Origin: Candidatus Parcubacteria bacterium
Lineage (GTDB): Bacteria; Patescibacteriota; Minisyncoccia; Minisyncoccales; Staskawiczbacteraceae
Direction: 5' to 3'
DNA: 19,671 nucleotides
Assembly (NCBI GenBank): GCA_019658985.1
Contig: JAIFWS010000024.1
Location: forward strand, 1 to 19,671
The notes beneath the pieces are model-generated. The model did no database searches. It saw only the letters and a list, made by a program, of their open reading frames with translations, and was not told where the DNA came from. Below are positions 11,980 to 17,923 of the stretch, piece after piece; position 1 is the stretch's first letter; each line of letters opens with the position of its first letter. Made by a program: the position numbers and the translations under genes.

Positions 11980-14694
11980 ATGGATCTAACCATTACAAAG
12001 CGCGATGGCACCAAAGAATTGTTTAATGCGGACAAAATCAACCGTTCGATTGAACGCGCGGCCTTCGGAATGATTGATCCGATCGCGAAAGTGACACAGA
12101 TCGCCACTGACACCCACGTTACTTTGTATAATGGAATTACCAGCGAAGAATTAGATGAGGCGACCATCAATGCCGCAGTCCAAAATATCAAAGAAGACCC
12201 TGATTACGACAAAATTGCCACCCGCTTATTGTTGAAAACCGTTTATAAAAACGTTTTGGGGAGTTACGGGGAAAATCCGGAGCAATTGAAAAAAATCCAC
12301 AAAGAAAAATTCGCCGAATACATTAAAAAAGGTATTGAAAGCAAGATTTTAGATGAGCGGATGGGTACGAAGTTTGATTTGGAGAGATTGGCCAACTTTT
12401 TGGACATCACCCGGGACGAATTGTTTATTTATGCCGGATTATCGAGCTTATTGGACCGCTATTCGGTGAAAGACAAGCAGCAGCAGCCATTTGAAACGCC
12501 GCAGTATTTTTTTATGCGCGTTGCGATGGGGCTTTCTTATAATGAAAAGGATCCGACTGAATGGGCGATCAAGTTTTATGAAAAAATGTCCCGCCACGAA
12601 TACATTGCCGGCGGTTCGACTAATATTTATTCCGGAACAGCCACTCCTTCGCTTTCTAATTGTTTTTTGCTGGAAATCCATGACGACATGACCCATATTT
12701 CCAAATCCGTTTCCGATGTAATGATGTTGTCTAAGGCTTCAGGCGGTTTGGGTGCGTCTTTAACGAAATTACGCGCAACAGGATCGCCATTATCATCAAA
12801 TAATACCACGTCTTCCGGGCCGACTCCGTTTGCCAAAATCATCGATACGGCCATCAGGGCAATCCAAAGGGGCGGCAAGAAAAAGGGCGCTCTTTGTTTT
12901 TACATGGAAAATTGGCATTTGGACTTCCCTGACTTCATTGAATGGAAGCATAATGCCGGAGATGATTATCTGAGAATGCGTACTGCCGATACTGCCGCTT
13001 ATATTTCCGATGAATTCATGCGGAGAGTCGAAGCCAAACAGGAGTGGTACATGTTTGACCCTAAAGAAACACCGGATTTAAATGAATTATATGGAGAGGC
13101 TTTCTCAAAACGCTACAATGAATACGTAAAAATGGCCGAAGAGGGGAAGATGAAGATGTGGAAAAAAGTTCCGGCTACTGAACAATACCGCGCCATGCTC
13201 GTCGCTTTGCAAACCACCAGCCATCCTTGGCTGACTTGGAAAGATCCGATTAACTTGCGCGCATTGAATAATAATACTGGCACGATTCACATGTCTAACT
13301 TGTGTACCGAAATTTGTTTGCCGCAGGACAAGGATAATATCGCCGTTTGCAACTTGGCATCCATCAATATTGCCGCCCATTTGAATAAAAAACAGATTGA
13401 TTGGCAGAAATTGGAAGAATCCGCGAGGCTCGCCATCCGCCAATTAGATAATTTGATCGATATCAATAAATTGCCAGTGCCGGAGGCCACAAAATCAGAC
13501 CAGGAGAACCGCGCCATCGGTTTGGGAGTGATGGGTTTCTCTGATGCCATCGAACAATTAGGAATTCCGTACGATTCGCCTCACGCTTATGATTTTACCG
13601 ATAAGGTGTTTGAATTCATCAGCCACATGGCCATCGACGAATCAGCAACATTAGCCGCCGAGCGCGGAAGCTATCGCAATTTTGCCGGATCAGAATGGTC
13701 AAAAGGAAAAGTGCCAATCGACTCGATGGAAACCTTGGAAGCGCAGCGCGGCGTCGCGGTAGATATTGATAAAAAGTCCAAGCAAAACTGGCTGGATTGG
13801 GATACATTGAGGGCAAAAGTAAAAAATGGAATGCGCAACGCCACCTTAATGGCGGTCGCACCGAACGCCAATATCGGATTGGTTGCCGGAACGACGCCAG
13901 GAATCGATCCCCGCTTTGCCCAGGTCTTTTCAAGAAATAAAATTTCTGGAAAGTATTTAGATATCAACCACAATTTAGTGACTGAATTAAAGAACATGAA
14001 TTTGTGGAACATGGTGAAAGGAAAAATCATCGAATTGCAGGGAGATATTTCTTCAATTACCGAAATTCCACAGCACATCCGCGATATCTATAAAACATCG
14101 TTTTCTGTTTCGCCCTACGCCTTCGTGGAAGTAGCCGCCCGCGCCCAAAAGTGGGTTGACCAGGCATTGAGCCGCAATATGTACTTGGATGACCGCGACA
14201 TTGATAAAACCATGGATATTTATTTTACCGCCTGGAAGAAAGGATTGAAATCAACCTATTATTTGCACATGAAACCGCGTCATACCGCCGAGCAGTCTAC
14301 TGTTGCGGTAAATAAATCTGCTAAATTAGGAAAGACGGGATTTGCATCGGTATTTGGGAGGGTCGAAGTCGTACAGCCGGTATTCGTACCCGAACAAAAA
14401 ACAGAATCTGTCGCCCCAGTTGTGAGGGAGGAAGTGATTGAAAAGGAACAGGAACAAATCGTAGACAGGAAAGCATTTACTTTGCCCGTGGAACCAGTTA
14501 GGGTAGAGCCAATAAAAGTTGAGCCATTAAAACAAGTTTCCCAGCCGATTTTTGCTAAGGTGCAAACCCAATTACAGCCTGCCCACAAAGAGGGGGAACA
14601 TTATCAGACGAAAGTGATTGATGGGAAGACATACCGGGTCCATGCCATGCCAACCGATCCGCAAGAAAAGTTCATGTGCGACGGTTGCCAGTAA
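11980..14694 (+). CDS. nrdA: Class I ribonucleoside-diphosphate reductase, large (alpha) subunit (904 aa)
   Basis: Reduces ribonucleotides to deoxyribonucleotides together with NrdB. An N-terminal ATP-cone (about residues 3-95, starting LTITKRDGTKELFNADKI) gives allosteric activity control. Catalytic residues are present: redox Cys C228 (SLSNCFLLE) and C457 (AVCNLASIN), thiyl-radical motif N440-L-C442-T-E444, radical-transfer Tyr pair Y760-Y761 (STYYLHMKP), and the C-terminal swinging-arm pair C900-DG-C903 (FMCDGCQ). Between the core and that tail is a long, probably disordered linker of about 100 residues with repeated VEP units (PVEPVRVEPIKVEP). Longer than E. coli NrdA for that reason. No SD precedes ATG 11980. 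Its partner nrdB is 1.2 kb downstream, separated by two antisense cassette genes. Confidence 0.96.
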   Translation: MDLTITKRDGTKELFNADKINRSIERAAFGMIDPIAKVTQIATDTHVTLYNGITSEELDEATINAAVQNIKEDPDYDKIATRLLLKTVYKNVLGSYGENPEQLKKIHKEKFAEYIKKGIESKILDERMGTKFDLERLANFLDITRDELFIYAGLSSLLDRYSVKDKQQQPFETPQYFFMRVAMGLSYNEKDPTEWAIKFYEKMSRHEYIAGGSTNIYSGTATPSLSNCFLLEIHDDMTHISKSVSDVMMLSKASGGLGASLTKLRATGSPLSSNNTTSSGPTPFAKIIDTAIRAIQRGGKKKGALCFYMENWHLDFPDFIEWKHNAGDDYLRMRTADTAAYISDEFMRRVEAKQEWYMFDPKETPDLNELYGEAFSKRYNEYVKMAEEGKMKMWKKVPATEQYRAMLVALQTTSHPWLTWKDPINLRALNNNTGTIHMSNLCTEICLPQDKDNIAVCNLASINIAAHLNKKQIDWQKLEESARLAIRQLDNLIDINKLPVPEATKSDQENRAIGLGVMGFSDAIEQLGIPYDSPHAYDFTDKVFEFISHMAIDESATLAAERGSYRNFAGSEWSKGKVPIDSMETLEAQRGVAVDIDKKSKQNWLDWDTLRAKVKNGMRNATLMAVAPNANIGLVAGTTPGIDPRFAQVFSRNKISGKYLDINHNLVTELKNMNLWNMVKGKIIELQGDISSITEIPQHIRDIYKTSFSVSPYAFVEVAARAQKWVDQALSRNMYLDDRDIDKTMDIYFTAWKKGLKSTYYLHMKPRHTAEQSTVAVNKSAKLGKTGFASVFGRVEVVQPVFVPEQKTESVAPVVREEVIEKEQEQIVDRKAFTLPVEPVRVEPIKVEPLKQVSQPIFAKVQTQLQPAHKEGEHYQTKVIDGKTYRVHAMPTDPQEKFMCDGCQ

Positions 14695-14699
14695 AATTT

Positions 14700-14830
14700 A
14701 GAGAATAAATGGCATTACCCTTCGTCGCTCATCGAGTCTGAGGACTCATCAGAGTCCGAATGACCTGCGCCGCTTGAGCATAAACACATTGCGGCGCGTT
14801 TATGCGCGCGCTATCCTCGGTAATAAAAAA
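14700..14830 (-). repeat. Structured intergenic element, copy A
   Basis: Read on the minus strand, it begins in the terminator U-tract of cassette gene 7 (TTTTTTATTA), then CCGAGGATAGCG, a hairpin GCATAAAC / GTTTATGC (14805-14798 with 14785-14778) around the 12-nt loop GCGCCGCAATGT, then CGGCGCAGG, and ends GAAGGGTAATGCCATTTA beside the nrdA stop. Copy B at 17271-17363 has the same order, flanks and loop but a different stem that still pairs fully. Copy A holds an extra piece of about 34 nt (14728-14762) with two overlapping hairpins. It may also stop nrdA transcription, which has no other terminator. Confidence 0.75.
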
Positions 14831-14852
14831 GGCCGCAAGTTTCAACTTGCGG
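14825..14852 (-). terminator. Intrinsic terminator of cassette gene 7
   Basis: CCGCAAGTT (14833-14841) pairs with AACTTGCGG (14844-14852). On the minus strand TTTTTT follows (14830-14825), which is also the start of element A. Confidence 0.8.
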
Positions 14853-14868
14853 TCTGAGCGGGGAAGGA

Positions 14869-15099
14869 TCAGGCGACTTTGGCCTGCGTCTGCGTCGTGA
14901 GCCACTTGTAGGCCCACTGCCAACGCAGATACTCATCGTGGGTGAACGGGCAGCGCTCTCGGCGGAGGGTGGCTTCCAGTCCACCGCACTCGGGGCGGTT
15001 GATGCGGAACTCCAGTTCTCCGAACTCGGACAAATCGCCGCGCCGACACTGGCGGGTGATGGCCTCGAAGAGGTCCCAGGGGACGTTGCTGCGCCACAT
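14869..15099 (-). CDS. Hypothetical protein, cassette gene 7 (76 aa)
   Basis: Not recognised. The frame is open from 15126, but GGGAGGAA (15113-15106 on minus) is a strong SD 6 nt before ATG 15099, which is the chosen start. The product begins MWRSNVPWDLFEAITRQCRRGD, is charged and soluble, with a helical C-terminal half rich in Trp and Tyr (FTHDEYLRWQWAYKWLTTQT, 51-70). No metal or nucleotide motif is seen, apart from two scattered Cys. GC-rich codons. It lies antisense between nrdA and nrdB with its own promoter and a roughly 70-nt leader. Element A starts inside its terminator. An overlapping 130-aa frame on the same strand is rejected. Confidence 0.65.
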   Translation of the reverse strand: MWRSNVPWDLFEAITRQCRRGDLSEFGELEFRINRPECGGLEATLRRERCPFTHDEYLRWQWAYKWLTTQTQAKVA

Positions 15100-15174
15100 G
15101 ATACGTTCCTCCCGTAACAGGTGCAACTTGCAGAAGATCCCGGTGACACCACGCGGTTATCTCCTACAGAAACA

Positions 15175-15203
15175 GTTTTATCACAACCATAAAAACGCGT
15201 CAA
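15175..15203 (-). promoter_or_regulatory. Promoter of cassette gene 7
   Basis: TTGACG (15203-15198 on minus), 17-nt spacer, TAAAAC (15180-15175). It follows about 50 nt after the terminator U-tract of cassette gene 8. Confidence 0.6.
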
Positions 15204-15252
15204 GCTTCCCTATTTTCAAAAAAGGGGAAAACATAAGCCATTAAAAATACAT

Positions 15253-15281
15253 AAAAAAGCCGCGGATAGGTTATTCGCGGC
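15253..15281 (-). terminator. Intrinsic terminator of cassette gene 8
   Basis: GCCGCGGATA (15259-15268) pairs with TATTCGCGGC (15272-15281, one G-U), and TTTTTT follows on the minus strand (15258-15253). It begins 6 nt after the stop. Confidence 0.82.
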
Positions 15282-15287
15282 GGGCGA

Positions 15288-15710
15288 TCAGAGCAGAGGC
15301 AGCATCTCGTTAACGAGCGCTGCGGTGATGGGTCCGTGAAGTTGTGCCTGCACCTTGATGAGCTGGAGGAATTGCTCGAACTTTATCCCTTTAGCCCGGG
15401 AATCGGCAATCGCCTTGATGAGGGGAAGGAGGTCTTCAGGCATCCGGTCCTTCACTTCCAGGGTGGAAGTGCGCAATTTCCGTCGCGGGTTGGCGATTGA
15501 GAAGCTGTATTCCTTTAGCGCCTGGAGATCATCGCCAATCCCCAACGCTTGGGTAATTTTCAACAGATGATCTGAGGGGAAGTTATTCTCCCTCATCCAG
15601 CTCCTGAACGTTGGTGAAGGAATACGCAGACGAGTGGCAAGAGTCTCTTGGTTTAAGCCCTTTTCTTTGAGCTTTCGCCGGATAGCGTCGGACAATTTTT
15701 TTATAGCCAT
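15288..15710 (-). CDS. XRE/Cro-like helix-turn-helix regulator, cassette gene 8 (140 aa)
   Basis: A DNA-binding protein, probably a repressor. The N-terminal 60 residues form an XRE-type fold: KLKEKGLNQETLATRLRIPSPTFRSWMRENNFPSDHLLKITQALGI, with the turn and recognition helix around NQETLATRLRIPSPTFRSWM (20-39). The C-terminal 60 residues are helical and hydrophobic (LLPLIKAIADSRAKGIKFEQFLQLI) and may serve dimerisation. The start at ATG 15710 has SD AAGGA 6 nt upstream. It is divergent from nrdB. Between them lies the perfect palindrome GTTTGATCAAAC (15777-15788), a reasonable operator that could control both this gene and nrdB. Regulation of nrdB is an inference from position only. Confidence 0.82.
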   Translation of the reverse strand: MAIKKLSDAIRRKLKEKGLNQETLATRLRIPSPTFRSWMRENNFPSDHLLKITQALGIGDDLQALKEYSFSIANPRRKLRTSTLEVKDRMPEDLLPLIKAIADSRAKGIKFEQFLQLIKVQAQLHGPITAALVNEMLPLL

Positions 15711-15743
15711 CGGGTTTCCTTGTTGGGTTTTGGGCTGGAACTT

Positions 15744-15771
15744 ACTCTAGCATTTAATAAATACTTGTCAA
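15744..15771 (-). promoter_or_regulatory. Promoter of cassette gene 8 (XRE regulator)
   Basis: TTGACA (15771-15766 on minus), 16-nt spacer, TAGAGT (15749-15744). Leader about 27 nt. Confidence 0.65.
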
Positions 15772-15776
15772 TTATC

Positions 15777-15788
15777 GTTTGATCAAAC
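15777..15788. promoter_or_regulatory. Candidate operator palindrome between XRE gene and nrdB
   Basis: GTTTGATCAAAC is a perfect 12-bp palindrome, 5 bp beyond the -35 of the XRE gene and 16 bp before the -35 of nrdB. Its symmetry and position suit an XRE-family repressor dimer. Confidence 0.4.
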
Positions 15789-15804
15789 ATTTAAGATAAT
15801 GATT

Positions 15805-15832
15805 TTGACAAAGGTTTTTAAACTGATATCAT
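15805..15832 (+). promoter_or_regulatory. Promoter of nrdB
   Basis: TTGACA (15805-15810), 16-nt spacer, TATCAT (15827-15832). The leader to ATG 15869 is about 30 nt and lacks an SD. Confidence 0.65.
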
Positions 15833-15868
15833 TGAATCACAAAAAATAAAAGTAATTAACGTAAAACC

Positions 15869-16867
15869 ATGATTTTAGGAAAAGCCTCCCCAGAGGACAT
15901 GAACTTGCACCCGATGCGCTACCAGTGGGCGTATGATTTGTATAACCAAGCGGTTCGCAATACCTGGTTTCCCCACGAAATCGCATTGAAAGAGGATTTG
16001 GAAGACTGGAATAAGATGACGGAAGACGAGCGGCACGCGGTAAAGTTTACGATGGCGTTTTTTAATCCGGCGGAATTGATTGTAAACCGTTCAATTGCTT
16101 TGGGAGTGTATCCTTACCTAAAATCTCCGGAAGCCCATTTATACCTGGCAAAACAGATGTGGGAAGAGGCAAATCATTGCGTGGCCTTTGAATACGTTTT
16201 AGAAACATTTCCGTTTGACCGCGAGAAAATCTTCCAGGTGCATTTGGAAACGCCTTCCATGCAAGCCAAGGAAGCATTCGTGATGAAATATTTAAAGCGG
16301 ATGACCGAGGAACATTTAAATATCGAAACTCCCGAAGGCAAGAAAGATTTCATTCGTAATTTAGTAGCAACCAACATTGTAATGGAAGGAATCTGGTTTT
16401 ATTCAGGATTTATGGTGGCTTTGTCATTCAGGCAGAGGAATCAATTGCGCAATTTCGGATCGATGGTGGATTGGGTGTTGCGCGACGAATCGCTGCATTT
16501 GAAATTCGGGATCCAGTTAATCCAAACCGCGCTGGAAGAAAATTCGGAACTGTTAACTGAAGAATTCGCCAACGAAATCAAGTCTATTATTGTGGATGGG
16601 GTAAATATCGAGACGGCCTATAATAAAGATTTATTCCCGAATGGAATCTTAGGATTGAATGCCGATTACGTAAACCAATACGTGCAATACGTAGCTGACC
16701 GCAGATTAACGGAATTGGGATTGCCAAAACAGTATAACGTAACCAACCCGGCCAAATGGATGAGCACCGCCACCGATGTCTTGGAACTGGTAAATTTCTT
16801 TGAACAGCAAAATACCAAGTACGAAGTAGATTCGGGCCACACTACAAAACCTAAAGAGAATGTATAA
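15869..16867 (+). CDS. nrdB: Class I ribonucleotide reductase small (beta, R2) subunit, class Ic type (332 aa)
   Basis: Generates and holds the oxidant used by NrdA. All six metal ligands are visible: E69 (FNPAELIV), E100 and H103 (WEEANH), E173 (IVMEGIW), E207 and H210 (RDESLH). The residue at the radical-Tyr position, four after H103, is Phe (F107 in NHCVAFEY). Also the first ligand is Glu, not Asp. From memory both features, and a constant 20-residue offset of all ligands, match the Chlamydia trachomatis class Ic protein (F127, E89), which uses a Mn/Fe centre instead of a Tyr radical. The C-terminal tail (HTTKPKENV) lacks a close likeness to the E. coli NrdA-binding peptide. It has its own promoter and terminator, so it is not in an operon with nrdA. 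Confidence 0.95.
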   Translation: MILGKASPEDMNLHPMRYQWAYDLYNQAVRNTWFPHEIALKEDLEDWNKMTEDERHAVKFTMAFFNPAELIVNRSIALGVYPYLKSPEAHLYLAKQMWEEANHCVAFEYVLETFPFDREKIFQVHLETPSMQAKEAFVMKYLKRMTEEHLNIETPEGKKDFIRNLVATNIVMEGIWFYSGFMVALSFRQRNQLRNFGSMVDWVLRDESLHLKFGIQLIQTALEENSELLTEEFANEIKSIIVDGVNIETAYNKDLFPNGILGLNADYVNQYVQYVADRRLTELGLPKQYNVTNPAKWMSTATDVLELVNFFEQQNTKYEVDSGHTTKPKENV

Positions 16868-16879
16868 ATTTTAGCCTCG

Positions 16880-16907
16880 AAAAGCCGGCCCTGCGGGGCC
16901 GGCTTTT
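16880..16907 (+). terminator. Intrinsic terminator of nrdB
   Basis: AAAAGCCGGCCC (16880-16891) pairs with GGGCCGGCTTTT (16896-16907), loop TGCG. The next promoter's -35 begins 3 nt later. Confidence 0.88.
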
Positions 16908-16909
16908 AG

Positions 16910-16938
16910 TTGACAAAATTCATTAAAAGTGGTATTTT
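16910..16938 (+). promoter_or_regulatory. Promoter of cassette gene 9
   Basis: Consensus TTGACA (16910-16915), 17-nt spacer, TATTTT (16933-16938). The leader to 17004 is about 60 nt. Confidence 0.7.
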
Positions 16939-17003
16939 TAACCTAGTTCGATCTTGTTCTCCGCACAGTGCGAGGGACGAACCAGTATTCGGGGGAGCGG
17001 GAA

Positions 17004-17216
17004 GTGTTTGACACCGACAACTTGGGAAAGATCGCGGGCATGCTGGTGGTTCTGGGCTTGGGTGGCATCGTTGCCATGGCCACGTACCTTCAGACGTTCC
17101 TGACGGTCTGGATGATTCTTCCGGTCTCTATCTTGATAGTCGCCATGAGCGTCTTCGCCTACGGCGAGTATCGCAAGTACTACCAGGAGGCAAAGTACCA
17201 GGAAGAAAAAGAGTGA
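17004..17216 (+). CDS. Small two-helix membrane protein, cassette gene 9 (70 aa)
   Basis: Not recognised. The frame is open from a GTG at 16968, but GTG 17004 is preferred because GGGGGAG (16991-16997) lies 6 nt upstream. The product begins MFDTDNLGKIAG, has two predicted membrane helices (about 10-27 and 32-52), and ends in a charged, Tyr-rich cytoplasmic tail (YGEYRKYYQEAKYQEEKE). Nothing suggests an enzyme; a small accessory subunit or stress peptide is possible. It has a consensus promoter starting right at the nrdB terminator and its own terminator, after which element B begins. Codons are more GC-rich than in nrdB. Confidence 0.65.
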   Translation: MFDTDNLGKIAGMLVVLGLGGIVAMATYLQTFLTVWMILPVSILIVAMSVFAYGEYRKYYQEAKYQEEKE

Positions 17217-17253
17217 TCGTCCGGACAGCCAAGGACGGCTGCCCTAACTTATG

Positions 17254-17277
17254 ACCATCAAGATGATGGTTTTTTTA
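17254..17277 (+). terminator. Intrinsic terminator of cassette gene 9
   Basis: ACCATC (17254-17259) pairs with GATGGT (17265-17270), followed by TTTTTTT. A second hairpin CAGCC/GGCTG lies at 17225-17240 just after the stop. Confidence 0.78.
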
Positions 17278-17363
17278 TTGCCGAGGATAGCGAGTGGAGA
17301 AAACGCGCCGCAGTGTGTTTTCTCCCGAGCGTCGCAGGCGACAAAGGGTTTAATACCCTTTAT
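17271..17363 (+). repeat. Structured intergenic element, copy B
   Basis: It begins in the terminator U-tract (TTTTTTTATTG), then CCGAGGATAGCG (17281-17292), a 9-bp hairpin GGAGAAAAC / GTTTTCTCC (17296-17304 with 17317-17325) around GCGCCGCAGTGT, then CGAGCGTCGCAGGCGAC and AAAGGGTTTAATACCCTTTA, which folds on itself and reaches the stop of the yciE-like gene. Against copy A the loop differs at one base, the flanks are nearly the same, and the stem differs at several paired positions. Confidence 0.75.
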
Positions 17364-17857
17364 TCTTCTTTTTGTAAGAATTCTTTTACTAGTTCGGCTA
17401 AGTGGCTTTCCGCCCAATCGGCCATGGCTTGTTCTTCAGTGATGATTTCATTGACTAATTCTACCGTTTCCTGGTCATCGATTGCCTTGGCAACCGTGGC
17501 AATGGCTGTATAGCTCCCGATTTCCATGTATTCAGCAGAAAACGCCAGAACACTATTTTTAACGACGCTGTCTTCCCCGAATCCTATCGATGTACCTGCA
17601 CCCGCCATTTTCCCCATAATCTTTTCAGTCTCCATCCTCATGGCCGAAACCGATTCTCCTAGCGCTTCAAGGCGTGCTTCCAGTCTTTCTTGTTGATTCT
17701 TGGTTACGCTGATATGTTCTTTTAATTTTTCTTGAAGCTGGGGATAATCTTCAGCCCCCTTGGCATAGGTTTCGAGGGTTTCTTCTAATTTTTTTTCCAT
17801 GGCGCAAGCATCTTTGAGCCAGGAAATCATCAGTTCTTTTTGTTTTTGTGTATCCAT
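17360..17857 (-). CDS. Ferritin-like protein, YciE/DUF892-type (165 aa)
   Basis: A helical-bundle protein of the ferritin-like superfamily, probably binding a di-iron centre and used in stress defence. Its start, ELMISWLKDACAMEKKLEETLE (8-29), is typical of the YciE/YciF family. Candidate metal ligands are repeated through the helices: E21, H48 in EHISVTKNQQERLEARLEALG (47-67), E57, then E109/E112 (AEYMEIGSYTAI) and E141/E142 (ITEEQAMADWAE). No signal peptide. Full length. The start at ATG 17857 has no SD. It is divergent from recG; a promoter TTGAAT, 18-nt spacer, TAAATA is seen at 17908-17879 on the minus strand. Element B ends at its stop codon. Confidence 0.85.
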   Translation of the reverse strand: MDTQKQKELMISWLKDACAMEKKLEETLETYAKGAEDYPQLQEKLKEHISVTKNQQERLEARLEALGESVSAMRMETEKIMGKMAGAGTSIGFGEDSVVKNSVLAFSAEYMEIGSYTAIATVAKAIDDQETVELVNEIITEEQAMADWAESHLAELVKEFLQKEE

Positions 17858-17878
17858 AGTAGTTTTATTTTTTAATAA

Positions 17879-17908
17879 TATTTACTTGTTGTGCATTTTG
17901 GAATTCAA
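17879..17908 (-). promoter_or_regulatory. Promoter of the yciE-like gene
   Basis: TTGAAT (17908-17903), 18-nt spacer, TAAATA (17884-17879). Overlaps the region where a recG promoter (TTGTGC 17889-17894, 17 nt, TAACAT 17912-17917, then ATG 6 nt later) can be drawn on the plus strand, so the two would compete. Confidence 0.45.
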
Positions 17909-17923
17909 AGATAACATATACTC

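Noticed and set aside
14811..15203. 130-aa minus-strand frame overlapping cassette gene 7
   Set aside because: Its start lies in the promoter and its end in the terminator of the 76-aa gene; Ser/Pro/Arg-rich composition is typical of a shadow frame in GC-rich DNA.
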